Notes: generated from the letters alone by a model not told the origin. Counted from the first letter of the stretch, positions 1-8,174 are shown. The stretch is DNA of 64,000 bases from Phaeovulum vinaykumarii (GCF_900156695.1 NZ_FTOM01000002.1:434001-498000), one strand, 5' to 3'. Translations and numbers: made by a program.

Positions 1-417
1 GCCGGCCAGCGCGCGCCCCGCCGTCAGCCGCTCGCCGAAGAACAGCGCCGCGCCCAGCGTGACCACGATCGGGTTCAGGTAGCCGATCGCCGTGACCTCG
101 GCCATCGGGATATGCGCCATGGCAAAGAACCACAGCCCCACGCCGATGGTGTGAAACACCCCGCGCAGCCCGAACAGCCCCCATTCCCGGCCCGAATAGC
201 GGGTCTGGCGCAAGACGCGCGTCAGCATCGGGATCAGGAAGACAAAGCCCCAGGCAAAGCGGATGAAGGCGCCCTGCACCGCCGGAAGCTCGGTTCCCAG
301 GTAATGCACGATGCCGTTGACGGCCACGAAGCACAGCGTGGTGGCCAGCATCCACAAGATGCCGGCCAGCGGCGACTGGACGGATTGTGCGGGGGTGGCG
401 GCGGGGGCGGTGGTCAT
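1..417 (-). CDS. EamA/DMT-family membrane transporter (C-terminal part beyond left edge)
   Basis: The reading frame starts with ATG at 417 on the minus strand and runs open through base 1, so the C-terminal half lies outside the window. The visible 139 residues have an Ala-rich start, then hydrophobic helices and the EamA-type signature: a segment ending in FIRFAWGF, a loop with RTRYSGREWGLF, and a helix containing AEVTAIGYLNPIVVTLGAALFFGERL. EamA proteins have ten helices in two repeats and export amino acids or other small metabolites from the inner membrane. The substrate cannot be read from the sequence. No clear ribosome site precedes the ATG, so the start is moderately certain. Confidence 0.8.
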   Translation of the reverse strand, partial: MTTAPAATPAQSVQSPLAGILWMLATTLCFVAVNGIVHYLGTELPAVQGAFIRFAWGFVFLIPMLTRVLRQTRYSGREWGLFGLRGVFHTIGVGLWFFAMAHIPMAEVTAIGYLNPIVVTLGAALFFGERLTAGRALAG

Positions 418-545
418 GCCGACAGATGTGCGCAAGCCTGGCCCCGAGGCAAGCGGAGGATTGTGCCGACACAAACATCTTTTCGCGCGCGGTCCGGCCT
501 GCGCGCGCGCCCGCTGGCGGCCTGCGGCGGGGGCAGATGGAAGGG

Positions 546-809
546 TCAGTCGTCGGTGTCGAGACCGCCGGGAAGGTTGAGCCGATAGACCCCTTCGGGC
601 AGATCCAGCGCCGCGGCCAGCTCGTGCAGCTGCCGCATCGACAAGGTGATGGTCTGCACCTCGTCGGTCACGGGATGGGCCTGTTCAAGGGTGACCGCCT
701 CGGCAAAGGCGGTGATGGTCACATCCGGGGTCAGCGCCTCGGGCGAGGGGGCGCCCTCGTCGACCAGGGTGATGACGGTGGAGTCGAAATCGTGCTCGAT
801 GGTGAACAT
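546..809 (-). CDS. Small conserved hypothetical protein, 87 aa
   Basis: An 87-residue acidic protein starting MFTIEHDFDSTVITLVDEG. A GTG two codons upstream (815) is an alternative start. It has no membrane segment, signal peptide or known motif; the C-terminal half reads LSMRQLHELAAALDLPEGVY. I recall similar short proteins in Rhodobacteraceae with the same start and the same LAAALDLPEGVY ending, with no known function; this is memory, not a search. It sits between the EamA gene and yebC, all on the minus strand. Codon use matches the neighbours. Real gene likely, function unknown. Confidence 0.7.
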   Translation of the reverse strand: MFTIEHDFDSTVITLVDEGAPSPEALTPDVTITAFAEAVTLEQAHPVTDEVQTITLSMRQLHELAAALDLPEGVYRLNLPGGLDTDD

Positions 810-906
810 GGGCACAGCTTATCGCCGCGCCGCGCGATTGCCCAGAGCCCGCGCGCGCGGGCCGATCACAGCGCCTCGAGCGGAGCGGGCCGCGCCCGCA
901 TGCAAA

Positions 907-933
907 GGCCCCCGGCCGATGCGACCGGGGGCC
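907..933 (-). terminator. Rho-independent terminator downstream of yebC
   Basis: A perfect 9-bp stem (907-915 with 925-933) encloses a 9-nt loop. On the minus strand it is followed by a short TTT tract. It lies 29 bases past the yebC stop codon. Confidence 0.7.
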
Positions 934-961
934 TGACGGGATGCCGGGATCGAGGCGCGCC

Positions 962-1702
962 TCAGAGCTGGGCGGCCACGTCCTCGGGGACGTCGAAGTT
1001 ATGCGTCACCGTCTGCACGTCGTCGTCGTCTTCCAGCGCGTCGATCAGCTTCATCAGCTTCTGCGCGGTTTCCAGATCGACCTCGGTGCGGGTCTGGGGC
1101 TTCCAGATCAGCTTGGATTCCGTCGATTCGCCCAGCGCCGCCTCGAGCGCCTCGGAGACCTCGCTGAGATTCTCGACCTGGCAATAGATGGCGTGGCCGT
1201 CCTCGTCGCTTTCCACGTCATCGGCACCGGCCTCGAGCGCGGCCATCATCACCGTGTCGGCATCGGCGGCCTCGGCGGGATAGGTGATCTCGCCCACGCG
1301 GTCGAAGCCGTGGCTGACCGACCCGGTCTGGCCCAGGTTGCCGCCCGATTTGGTGAAGTAGCTGCGCACGTTCGAGGCGGTGCGGTTGATGTTGTCGGTC
1401 ATCGCCTCGACGATGATCGCAATGCCGTTGGGGCCGTAGCCCTCATAGCGGATCTCGGTGTAGTCGGCCGCATCGCCGCCCTGGGATTTCTTGATCGCGC
1501 GGTCGATCACGTCCTTGGGCATCGACTGGGCCTTGGCGGCCTTGACCGCAAGACGCAGGCGCGGGTTCTTCTCGGGATCGGGGTCGCCCATCTTGGCGGC
1601 CACGGTGATCTCCTTGGCGAGCTTCGAGAACAGTTTCGACCGGGCGGCATCCTGCTTGCCCTTGCGGTGCTGGATGTTGGCCCATTTGGAATGGCCGGCC
1701 AT
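962..1702 (-). CDS. yebC: YebC/PmpR-family transcriptional/translation regulator
   Basis: 246 residues, full length for the family, beginning with the hallmark [15 protein letters not shown] and continuing through conserved blocks such as [20 protein letters not shown] and [20 protein letters not shown]. YebC/TACO1 proteins bind DNA or ribosomes; members act as regulators or relieve ribosome stalling on proline runs. They are cytoplasmic with three alpha/beta domains. An AAGGAG ribosome site lies just upstream of the ATG at 1702. The lipoprotein gene upstream on the same strand is separated by about 130 bases, so yebC probably has its own promoter. Confidence 0.97.
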   Translation of the reverse strand: MAGHSKWANIQHRKGKQDAARSKLFSKLAKEITVAAKMGDPDPEKNPRLRLAVKAAKAQSMPKDVIDRAIKKSQGGDAADYTEIRYEGYGPNGIAIIVEAMTDNINRTASNVRSYFTKSGGNLGQTGSVSHGFDRVGEITYPAEAADADTVMMAALEAGADDVESDEDGHAIYCQVENLSEVSEALEAALGESTESKLIWKPQTRTEVDLETAQKLMKLIDALEDDDDVQTVTHNFDVPEDVAAQL

Positions 1703-1831
1703 GCGCCTTCTCCTTGGTTTGCTCGTGGCGGGGGTCGTCGCGTGAGGCTTGTCGCGGTTCGGGCGCTTCCATAGCCCAGCCCCCCGCGGTCCTGCAAGCG
1801 CGCGTGTTGCCGCCCGCGGGGGCGTCGGGGC

Positions 1832-2224
1832 TCAGTCGTCCTTGTCGGGCCGGGTCGGATAGGGGGTGCGGTAGCTGCGGGTGAAGCCGCGCGCATCGGT
1901 CAGGCGGATGCGGGCATAGGGCTGAGCCATGTCCTTGAAGACGGGTTCGAGGTAGCTCGGTTTGTTGAAATCCACCTGCCAGCTCAGCTCCGACGGGCAA
2001 TCCGCGAACCGCCCCGAGAGGCGTTGCCCGCGTTCGAGCGGGGCGAAATCCGCCCGGCAGGTCTGGCCCGTGCTCAGCCGCACCGTCAGGCTGTGGCGCG
2101 TCAGGCGCAGGCTGTCCACCGGCGGCTGGCCCCACAGGCCCTGAAGCGGGCCGGGGGTGCAGCCCGCCGTCAGCAGGCCCGATGTCAGAACGCCCGTTGT
2201 CAGGACGAATGTCGCAAGGCGCAT
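1832..2224 (-). CDS. Hypothetical lipoprotein, 130 aa
   Basis: 130 residues with a clear lipoprotein signal: MRLATFVLTTGVLTSGLLTAGC, with the lipobox LTAGC placing the modified cysteine at residue 22. The mature part has no recognised domain and contains one further pair of cysteines (QTCRADF and FADCPSEL) about 20 residues apart that could form a disulfide in the periplasm. A purine-rich ribosome site (AAGGGGG) precedes the ATG. It is 44 bases downstream of the SLC13 permease on the same strand and may be co-transcribed with it. Function unknown. Confidence 0.75.
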   Translation of the reverse strand: MRLATFVLTTGVLTSGLLTAGCTPGPLQGLWGQPPVDSLRLTRHSLTVRLSTGQTCRADFAPLERGQRLSGRFADCPSELSWQVDFNKPSYLEPVFKDMAQPYARIRLTDARGFTRSYRTPYPTRPDKDD

Positions 2225-2268
2225 GACGCCCCCCCTTCGTGTCTTTCGGTCTCTTGTCCGGTCGCGCG

Positions 2269-4056
2269 TCAGCCCGCGGTCAGCGGCCAGATCATCGGGA
2301 TGATGAAGGCCGCCGAACAGGCCAGCACGATATTGAGCGGAATGCCCACCCGCATGTAGTCGGAAAACTTGTAGCCGCCGGGGCCATAGACCAGCATGTT
2401 CGTCTGATAGCCGATCGGCGTGGCAAAGGAGGCCGAGGCCGCGAACATCACCGCCACCACGAAGGGCCGCGGATCATAGCCCAGCGACGTGGCCAGCTCG
2501 ATGGCGATGGGCGTCAGGATGACGGCGACGGCGTTGTTCGACACCGCCTCGGTCAGCGCCGAGCCCAGCGCATAGATGGCCAGGATCGCCAGCGGGGCGG
2601 GAATGTCGGTCAGGAAGGGCGACACCCAGCCCACGATCATCGACACCGCCCCCGACCGGTCGAGCGCCGCGCCCACGACCAGCATGGCGAAGATCAGCGC
2701 CAGAAGCCGCCCCTCGAGGAACGAGAAGGCCTCGTCGGCGTCGATGCAGCGCGCCAGCAGGATCACCGCCACCGCCAGCGTGGCCAGCAGCAGGATCGGC
2801 GCCACGTTCAGCGCGGCCAGCCCCACCACGCCCAGAAGCGCGCCCACCGCGATCGGCGCCGAGGCGCGGCGGAAGGGGCGGACGCGGGGCTTCGAGACAT
2901 CGACCAGATCCATGTCCGAGGCCAGCCGCGCGATATCCTCGGGCGCGCCTTCCAGAAGCAGCGTGTCGCCCACCACCACGACCAGATCATCCAGCTTGCG
3001 GCCGATGTTCTGGTTGCGCCGGTGCGCGGCCAGCACATAGACGCCATAGCGGCGGCGCAGGCGCAATTCGCCCAAGGAACGGCCGACCATGCGGCAGCCG
3101 GGCGAGATCAGCACCTCGACCGTTTCGGTCTGCACCGAGGACAGCTTGTCGACCATGCGCAGGTCGGGGTTGTGCTGCATGCCCAGCAGCTCGGCCATGT
3201 CCGAGCGCAGCACCACCCGGTCGCCGGCGGCCAGCACCGCCGAGGCCAGGTCGCGCCGCAGCGACGCATCCCCGCGCAGCACGTCGATGACGCGCACGCC
3301 CTCGCGGTTGAACAGATCGACGTCGAGCACCGGCTGTCCGATCAGGCTCGACCCTTCGGGAAGGGCGACCTCGGTGAAGAACTTGAGCCGCCGCCGGTCG
3401 CCCAGAAGCGCGCCCATCGAGGTGCGCTCGGGCAGGAGGCGGCGCCCGATCAGCGCCATGTAGAGCCCGCCGATCGCCACCTGCGCCAGCCCCAGCCCCG
3501 AGATCTCGAACAGCGAGAAGGGCTCGAGGCCGCGGGCCCGCGCCACCCCGTCCACCAGCAGGTTGGTCGAGGTGCCGATCAGCGTGATCGTGCCGCCCAT
3601 GATCGCCGCATAGGAAAGCGGCATCAGCAGCTTGGAGGCGGGAATGCCCAGCCGGCGCGCGATCGTCATCATCACCGGGATCATCATCACGACGACGGGG
3701 GTGTTGTTGAGAACGGCCGAGGCCGCCGCGATCAGCACGAAGATCGAGATCAGGGTGACGAAGGGGCGGGCGTCGATATGCGCCTCGGCCTGGCGTGTCA
3801 CCCAGTCCAGCGCGCCGGTCCGCACCAGTCCGCCCATGATCAGGAACATCATGATGATGGTCCAGGGGGCGGGGTTGGCCAGAACCGCCACGGCGTCCTT
3901 GTAGGGCACGATCCCCAGTGCCAGCACCACGGCGGCACCGCCGATGGCCACGACTTCCGTCGGGTAGCTCTCGCGCATGAAGGCGGCGAGCATGGCCAGC
4001 ACGAGGCCCATGACGAAGACGGCTTGTGTTCCCTGAGAAAGGGCGAGGTCGATCAT
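2269..4056 (-). CDS. SLC13-family (CitT/ArsB fold) anion permease with two RCK-C domains
   Basis: 595 residues. Hydrophobic helices at residues 10-210 and 405-595 flank a soluble insert. The first half has the SLC13 cation/substrate motif NNTPVVV (117-123) and GTSTNLL (161-167); the second half has the matching SNNAVAVILTPIA near residue 520. Two RCK-C (TrkA-C) domains occupy about 226-293 and 311-388. This architecture fits SLC13-like sulfate, dicarboxylate or other anion symporters whose RCK-C domains are thought to bind a ligand in the cytoplasm. The substrate is not decidable here. The gene stands alone with about 250 non-coding bases upstream. Confidence 0.93.
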   Translation of the reverse strand: MIDLALSQGTQAVFVMGLVLAMLAAFMRESYPTEVVAIGGAAVVLALGIVPYKDAVAVLANPAPWTIIMMFLIMGGLVRTGALDWVTRQAEAHIDARPFVTLISIFVLIAAASAVLNNTPVVVMMIPVMMTIARRLGIPASKLLMPLSYAAIMGGTITLIGTSTNLLVDGVARARGLEPFSLFEISGLGLAQVAIGGLYMALIGRRLLPERTSMGALLGDRRRLKFFTEVALPEGSSLIGQPVLDVDLFNREGVRVIDVLRGDASLRRDLASAVLAAGDRVVLRSDMAELLGMQHNPDLRMVDKLSSVQTETVEVLISPGCRMVGRSLGELRLRRRYGVYVLAAHRRNQNIGRKLDDLVVVVGDTLLLEGAPEDIARLASDMDLVDVSKPRVRPFRRASAPIAVGALLGVVGLAALNVAPILLLATLAVAVILLARCIDADEAFSFLEGRLLALIFAMLVVGAALDRSGAVSMIVGWVSPFLTDIPAPLAILAIYALGSALTEAVSNNAVAVILTPIAIELATSLGYDPRPFVVAVMFAASASFATPIGYQTNMLVYGPGGYKFSDYMRVGIPLNIVLACSAAFIIPMIWPLTAG

Positions 4057-4224
4057 GAAAGAATCCGTTCCCGCATCGGCGCGATATTAGCCTCCGGCCC
4101 GGACAGCACAAGCGCGCGGTTGCATGCCGTATCGAATTTGCGCCCTTTGGCGCGCGATCACGAAGGGGCCCGGACGCGCCTTGCGCCGGTGCGCGGCCGG
4201 CGCAGGGCGGTTACGCCGGGCCGG

Positions 4225-4258
4225 TCTGGGGCGCCATCTGGGGCGCCATCTGGGCGCG
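4225..4258. repeat. 12-bp tandem repeat, 2.8 copies
   Basis: Unit TCTGGGGCGCCA at 4225-4236 and 4237-4248, then a partial third copy. It lies in the 256-base gap between the SLC13 gene and the YmdB-type gene, which holds nothing else I can recognise. Confidence 0.8.
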
Positions 4259-4312
4259 TCTTGCAGGCCCCCTCTGGCGGGCCCTTCGGATGGCCCCCGC
4301 ACGGTCGCGGGG

Positions 4313-5146
4313 TCAGCCCGCGCCGGGGCCTTCATCGGGGCCGGACTGTGCCAGCCGCCCGCCCTGACGGACCATGACCGCGCGGGTCGCGCGGCCGGTG
4401 CGGTCGTCGGTCTCGATATAGAGACCCGACAGCGTGACCTCGCCGGTGGCGGGGCTGAAGCGTTCGCGGATCATGCCGGTGATGAAGCGGCGCAGGGGTT
4501 CGGCCTTGTCCATGCCGATGACGGAATCGTAATCCCCGCACATGCCGGCATCGCTGAGATAGGCGGTGCCGCCCTTCAGGATCATGGCGTCGCCCGTGGG
4601 CACATGGGTATGCGTGCCCACCACCATGCTGGCGCGGCCGTCGCACCAATGGCCCATCGCCATCTTCTCGCTGGTGGCCTCGGCGTGCACGTCGAGAAGT
4701 GCTGCCTGCACGGCGCCGCCCAGCGCATGGGTCTTGAGCACCGCATCGACGGCCGAGAACGGGTCGTCGAAGGGGCGTTTCATGAAGACCTGGCCCAGCA
4801 CCTGCGCGACCAGGATCTTGCGGCCGCGGCCGTCCTGGAAGACGCGGGCGCCGCGGCCGGGGGCTTCGCGGGCGTAATTGAGCGGGCGCAGGATGCGCGG
4901 TTCGGTTTCGATGAAGCGCAGCATGTCCTTCTGGTCGAAGGCATGATCGCCCAGCGTGACGCAATCGGCGCCGGCATCGAGCAGCGCGCGGGCATGATCG
5001 GGGGTGAGCCCCGCCCCCGACGAGGCGTTCTCGCCGTTGACCACCACGAAATCTAGCCGCCAATCCGCGCGCAGGGTCTTGAGCCTTGCGGTGATCGCGT
5101 TCCGGCCGGCCCGGCCCATCACGTCGCCAAGAAAGAGTATCCGCAT
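4313..5146 (-). CDS. TIGR00282/YmdB-family metallophosphoesterase
   Basis: 277 residues starting MRILFLGDVMGRAGR. Metal-ligand motifs of the family appear in order: GDVMG (Asp8), NGENASSG (about 39-46), GDHAFDQ (about 70, where many members have GNH), DVHAEATSEK (about 150) and GTHTHVPTGD (about 178-187). Bacillus YmdB is a cytoplasmic 2',3'-cyclic nucleotide phosphodiesterase affecting RNA turnover and biofilm choice; activity in this organism is inferred. Length is normal. It is monocistronic on the minus strand and divergent from the arginine leader region. Confidence 0.93.
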   Translation of the reverse strand: MRILFLGDVMGRAGRNAITARLKTLRADWRLDFVVVNGENASSGAGLTPDHARALLDAGADCVTLGDHAFDQKDMLRFIETEPRILRPLNYAREAPGRGARVFQDGRGRKILVAQVLGQVFMKRPFDDPFSAVDAVLKTHALGGAVQAALLDVHAEATSEKMAMGHWCDGRASMVVGTHTHVPTGDAMILKGGTAYLSDAGMCGDYDSVIGMDKAEPLRRFITGMIRERFSPATGEVTLSGLYIETDDRTGRATRAVMVRQGGRLAQSGPDEGPGAG

Positions 5147-5355
5147 GATCCGGGCTTAGGACGTGCGGCGGCGCAGGGCAAGGCCCGATCCGGTTGCAGG
5201 GGCCGTTCGAGGCGGGGGGAGCGGCGCGCCGCCCCATCGAGGGGCGCCGCGCCGCCCGTCCCCCTGCGGGGGCCGGAGGGGCGATGTGCGACCGTCCGGC
5301 CCCGCCGGCCGCCGCCGCGCAGAGCCATGCGTGCGCTTTTCTTCGACAAGGGCCT

Positions 5356-5384
5356 TTGACAAGAGCCCTAGGCGGGGCTAAGGG
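5356..5384 (+). promoter_or_regulatory. Candidate sigma-70 promoter for the arginine leader transcript
   Basis: A perfect -35 box TTGACA at 5356-5361 and, after 17 bases, TAAGGG at 5379-5384 as a weak -10. A start about 7 bases on would fall at the ATG of the leader peptide, giving a nearly leaderless transcript. The AGGGAG at 5381-5386 could instead serve as a ribosome site for a transcript starting further upstream. Confidence 0.4.
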
Positions 5385-5391
5385 AGCCTTC

Positions 5392-5442
5392 ATGTTCGAC
5401 ACCGGCCTTTCCCTTCGCCTGCGCCGCCGACGCCGCGCCTGA
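5392..5442 (+). CDS. Arg-rich 16-aa putative leader peptide upstream of argDF
   Basis: A 16-codon frame reading MFDTGLSLRLRRRRRA then TGA. Six of the last eight residues are arginine, with five in a row (codons 11-15: CGC CGC CGA CGC CGC). AGGGAG at 5381-5386 gives a good ribosome site five bases before the ATG. A hairpin starts at the base after the stop codon (5443-5464), and a second hairpin followed by ATTTTCC lies at 5557-5576, before argD at 5645. An arginine run, a stop and paired hairpins upstream of arginine biosynthesis genes is the classic layout of ribosome-mediated attenuation: scarce Arg-tRNA would stall ribosomes on the run. That such control operates here is inference. Confidence 0.7.
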   Translation: MFDTGLSLRLRRRRRA

Positions 5443-5464
5443 CGTCCCCGAGACCTTCGGGACG
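5443..5464 (+). promoter_or_regulatory. Hairpin directly after leader peptide stop codon
   Basis: CGT pairs with ACG, and CCCGA (5447-5451) pairs with TCGGG (5457-5461), leaving one bulged C and a 5-nt loop: an 8-bp stem beginning one base after TGA. A ribosome at the stop codon would cover its 5' arm, whereas one stalled on the Arg codons would not. A second small stem-loop, GGCATG/CATGCC, follows at 5471-5488. Confidence 0.55.
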
Positions 5465-5556
5465 TGTGGTGGCATGGCATGGCATGCCCGGCCCCCCGTT
5501 CTGCCCGGAAATGCTGCGCTGCCTGTGCCGACGTGTCACATCCTTCCTGAAAACCC

Positions 5557-5576
5557 GCATCCCTGGGATGCATTTT
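5557..5576 (+). terminator. Putative attenuator/terminator upstream of argD
   Basis: GCATCC (5557-5562) pairs with GGATGC (5566-5571) around CTG, followed at once by ATTTTCC. This is the only intrinsic-terminator-like structure between the leader peptide and argD. Its 3' arm could alternatively pair, 6 of 7 bases, with GCATGCC at 5482-5488, which would be an antiterminator. That alternative is a pencil fold only. Confidence 0.5.
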
Positions 5577-5589
5577 CCGCCTCTGGCCG

Positions 5590-5619
5590 TTGACAGGTTC
5601 ATCCGACCCGTTCACCCAT
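5590..5619 (+). promoter_or_regulatory. Candidate internal promoter for argD
   Basis: TTGACA at 5590-5595, then 17 bases, then CACCCA(T) at 5613-5619. The same TTGACA-N17-CACCCT arrangement precedes the dehydrogenase gene at 42189. If active, argD could be transcribed independently of the leader, leaving the leader RNA as a separate small transcript. Confidence 0.4.
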
Positions 5620-5644
5620 TGGCTTTCGCAACGGAGTCCAGACG

Positions 5645-6823
5645 ATGATTTCGCCCGTCCTGCCGACCTACAACCGCGCCCCCCTGGCTTTCGAGAAGGG
5701 CGAGGGAAGCTGGCTTGTCACCACGGATGGGCGCCGATTCCTGGACATGGGCGCGGGCATCGCCGTCAATGCGCTGGGCCATGCCAACCCCGATCTGGTC
5801 GCGGCGCTGACCGCCCAGGCGGGGCAATTGTGGCATGTCTCGAACCTCTACCGCATTCCCGAACAGGAGCGGCTGGCCGCCGCGCTGGTCGAGGCGACCT
5901 TTGCCGACACGGTGTTCTTCACCAATTCGGGCACCGAGGCGGCGGAACTGGCCATCAAGATGGCGCGGCGCTACTGGTTCGAGAAGGGCGCCCCCGAGCG
6001 CCACGAGATCGTGACCTTCGAGGGCGCCTTCCACGGCCGCTCGACCGGGGCGATCGCGGCGGCGGGCAGCGAGAAGATGGTCAAGGGTTTCGGGCCGCTG
6101 ATGCCTGGTTTCCGGCAGGTGGCCTGGGGTGATCACGACGGCCTGCATGCGGCCGTGGGCCCGCAGACGGCCGCGATCCTGATCGAGCCGGTGCAGGGCG
6201 AGGGCGGCATCCGCGTGGTGCCCGACCAATGCCTGAAGGGCCTGCGCGATCTGTGTGACCGGACCGGCGCGCTTCTCATCTTCGACGAGGTGCAATGCGG
6301 GATGGGGCGCACGGGGCGGCTTTTCGCGCATGAATGGGCCGGGGTTGACCCCGACATCATGATGGTGGCCAAGGGCATCGGCGGCGGCTTCCCGCTGGGT
6401 GCAGTATTGGCGACCGAGGCCGCGGGCGCCCCGATGAGCGCGGGCACGCATGGCTCGACCTATGGCGGCAACCCGCTGGCCTGCGCCGTGGGTGCCAGGG
6501 TCATGGAGATCGTCTCGGACCCGGACTTCCTGGACGAGGTGAGACGCAAGGCAGCATTCGTGCGCCAGCGGCTCGAGGGGCTGGTCGAGGCGCATCCCGA
6601 CGTCTTCGAGGGGCTCCGCGGCCAGGGGCTGATGCTGGGGCTGCGGACCCGCGTGGCGCCGGGCGATCTGGTCGCGGCGGCCTACGAGGAAGGGCTCTTG
6701 TGCGTGCCGGCCTCGGATAATGTCGTGCGCCTGTTGCCGGCGCTGAACATCCCCGATGCGGATCTGTCCGAAGCGGTGGACCGGCTTGACCGGGCCGCCG
6801 GCCGGCTGGACGCGAAGGGCTGA
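5645..6823 (+). CDS. argD: Acetylornithine aminotransferase
   Basis: 392 residues, normal for class-III PLP aminotransferases. It converts N-acetylglutamate semialdehyde to N2-acetylornithine in arginine synthesis (many ArgD enzymes also act as succinyldiaminopimelate aminotransferase in lysine synthesis). Visible motifs: [17 protein letters not shown] (PLP phosphate and substrate region), [24 protein letters not shown] with the PLP-contacting Asp, and [14 protein letters not shown] with the Schiff-base lysine. GGAG lies 8 bases before the ATG. argF follows 76 bases later; argD then argF is common in Rhodobacteraceae. The upstream Arg-rich leader suggests arginine-responsive control. Confidence 0.97.
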   Translation: MISPVLPTYNRAPLAFEKGEGSWLVTTDGRRFLDMGAGIAVNALGHANPDLVAALTAQAGQLWHVSNLYRIPEQERLAAALVEATFADTVFFTNSGTEAAELAIKMARRYWFEKGAPERHEIVTFEGAFHGRSTGAIAAAGSEKMVKGFGPLMPGFRQVAWGDHDGLHAAVGPQTAAILIEPVQGEGGIRVVPDQCLKGLRDLCDRTGALLIFDEVQCGMGRTGRLFAHEWAGVDPDIMMVAKGIGGGFPLGAVLATEAAGAPMSAGTHGSTYGGNPLACAVGARVMEIVSDPDFLDEVRRKAAFVRQRLEGLVEAHPDVFEGLRGQGLMLGLRTRVAPGDLVAAAYEEGLLCVPASDNVVRLLPALNIPDADLSEAVDRLDRAAGRLDAKG

Positions 6824-6829
6824 GATCCT

Positions 6830-6850
6830 GCCCCCCGCGTGCCGGGGGGC
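6830..6850 (+). promoter_or_regulatory. Strong hairpin between argD and argF
   Basis: GCCCCCC (6830-6836) pairs with GGGGGGC (6844-6850) around a 7-nt loop, seven G-C pairs starting seven bases past the argD stop. No T-tract follows, so it is more likely an mRNA stability or partial-termination element than a full terminator. Confidence 0.55.
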
Positions 6851-6899
6851 TCTGCATGAACAGGGGGCGACCTGCGCGCGCCCCGGAAAGACGAGACCA

Positions 6900-7826
6900 A
6901 TGCCGCATTTCCTGGATATCCACACCACCGACCCCGACGCTCTGCGGGGGATGATCGAGAACGCGCGTGCGATGAAGGACGCCCGCGCAGGCCTGCCGCG
7001 TGGCACCCCCGATGCAGATGCGCCGCTGGCCGGCCGCATGGTCGCGCTGATCTTCGAGAAGCCCTCGACCCGCACCCGCGTCAGCTTTGATGTTGGCGTG
7101 CGCCAGATGGGCGGGCAGACGATGGTCCTGTCGGGCTCGGACATGCAGCTCGGGCATGGCGAGACCATCGCTGACACGGCGCGGGTGCTCTCGCGCTATG
7201 TCGACCTGATCATGATCCGCACCTTCGAGGAGGAAACCCTCCTCGAGATGGCCGAGCATGCCACCGTGCCGGTCATCAACGGGCTGACGAACCGCACCCA
7301 CCCGTGCCAGATCATGGCCGACGTGATGACCTATGAGGAGCATCGCGGGCCGATCGCGGGGCGCAAGGTGGTCTGGTCGGGCGACGGCAACAACGTCTGT
7401 GCCTCGTTCCTGCATGCGGCGGGGCAGTTCGGGTTCGACTTCACCTTCACCGGGCCGCCCCCGCTCGACCCCGAGCGCGAGTGGCTGGACTTTGCCCGCG
7501 CCAAGGGGGTTACGGCCGAGATCGTGCGCGATCCGCACAAGGCGGTCGCGGGGGCCGATCTGGTGGTGACCGATACCTGGGTGTCGATGCATGACCCCGA
7601 AAGCGCGCGGGAACGCCGTCACAACCAGCTGCGCCCCTATCAGGTCAACGAGGACCTGATGGCCAACGCCAAGCCCGATGCGCTGTTCATGCATTGCCTG
7701 CCCGCGCATCGCAACGACGAGGCGACGAGTGCGGTCATGGACGGTCCGCATTCGGTGATCTTCGACGAGGCCGAGAACCGTCTTCATGCGCAAAAGGCGG
7801 TGATGCGCTGGTGCCTCGGCGTCTGA
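6900..7826 (+). CDS. argF: Ornithine carbamoyltransferase
   Basis: 308 residues, full length. It makes citrulline from ornithine and carbamoyl phosphate in the cytoplasm. Motifs in order: STRTR (56-60, carbamoyl phosphate binding), [48 protein letters not shown] (SMG-loop region) and [12 protein letters not shown] with the catalytic HCLP motif. The ATG at 6900 is chosen because GGAAAG lies 9 bases upstream and MPHFLDI matches the family N-terminus; the frame is open further upstream but without homology. Second gene of an argD-argF unit. Confidence 0.97.
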   Translation: MPHFLDIHTTDPDALRGMIENARAMKDARAGLPRGTPDADAPLAGRMVALIFEKPSTRTRVSFDVGVRQMGGQTMVLSGSDMQLGHGETIADTARVLSRYVDLIMIRTFEEETLLEMAEHATVPVINGLTNRTHPCQIMADVMTYEEHRGPIAGRKVVWSGDGNNVCASFLHAAGQFGFDFTFTGPPPLDPEREWLDFARAKGVTAEIVRDPHKAVAGADLVVTDTWVSMHDPESARERRHNQLRPYQVNEDLMANAKPDALFMHCLPAHRNDEATSAVMDGPHSVIFDEAENRLHAQKAVMRWCLGV

Positions 7827-7843
7827 TCTGGTGGAGGCGGGGC

Positions 7844-7864
7844 AGGGGGGCTGTCTGCCCCCCT
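7844..7864 (+). terminator. Hairpin after argF
   Basis: AGGGGGG (7844-7850) pairs with CCCCCCT (7858-7864) around a 7-nt loop, 18 bases past the argF stop. There is no T-run. A factor-assisted terminator or 3'-end stabiliser is plausible. Confidence 0.45.
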
Positions 7865-7915
7865 CTTGGCCTGCGGCCAATTCACCCCCCGAGGATATTT
7901 GTGCCAGTTCGAAAT
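7857..7915 (+). repeat. Left arm of a 56-59 bp inverted intergenic repeat
   Basis: Starts just past the argF stop and matches the reverse complement of 8099-8154, including a core of about 26 identical bases (7862-7888 against the minus strand) with a few changes elsewhere. The 348-base gap 7827-8174 between convergent argF and hrpB holds this pair, one 8-bp inverted repeat (8010-8017/8045-8052) and no convincing gene. The GAGGATATTT section resembles dispersed gene-end repeats I recall from Rhodobacteraceae genomes. Confidence 0.8.
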
Positions 7916-8098
7916 AGGGGCCGGGGGGAACGAAACCGCCTGTTAACCAGAATCGCACCAGAGTGAGCTTACGGTACAGGCGGGGACGCCGATGACCGTC
8001 CAGGTCGAAGACGCCCGGCTTACCCGCCCCTCTGCGGCCCGAGTCGGGCGTCGTTTCCCCTCTGTCCCTGTATCCCCCTTCCTTGGTGTTTCGCCGCT

Positions 8099-8154
8099 CT
8101 TTCGAGCTGGCCGAAATATCCCGGGGTGAATTGGCCGCAGGCCAAGAGGGGCAG
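8099..8154 (-). repeat. Right arm of the inverted intergenic repeat
   Basis: Mirror copy of 7857-7915, lying about 20 bases past the hrpB stop (minus strand). Each copy is thus oriented with the gene whose end it follows, as expected for a 3'-end element carried by each transcript. Confidence 0.8.
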
Positions 8155-8174
8155 CGCCCCTTCCTGTGGCGGTT

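Noticed and set aside
2239-4377. Long plus-strand open frame (712 codons) opposite the SLC13 permease gene
   Set aside because: Antisense shadow: His/Gln/Arg-rich composition typical of the reverse of G+C-rich genes, while the minus strand encodes a recognisable transporter.
7992-8129. A 45-codon plus-strand frame (MTVQVEDARLTRP...) between the two inverted-repeat arms
   Set aside because: No clear ribosome site, its end runs into the right repeat arm, and the sequence shows no protein-like pattern. Possible only as an unproven small frame.
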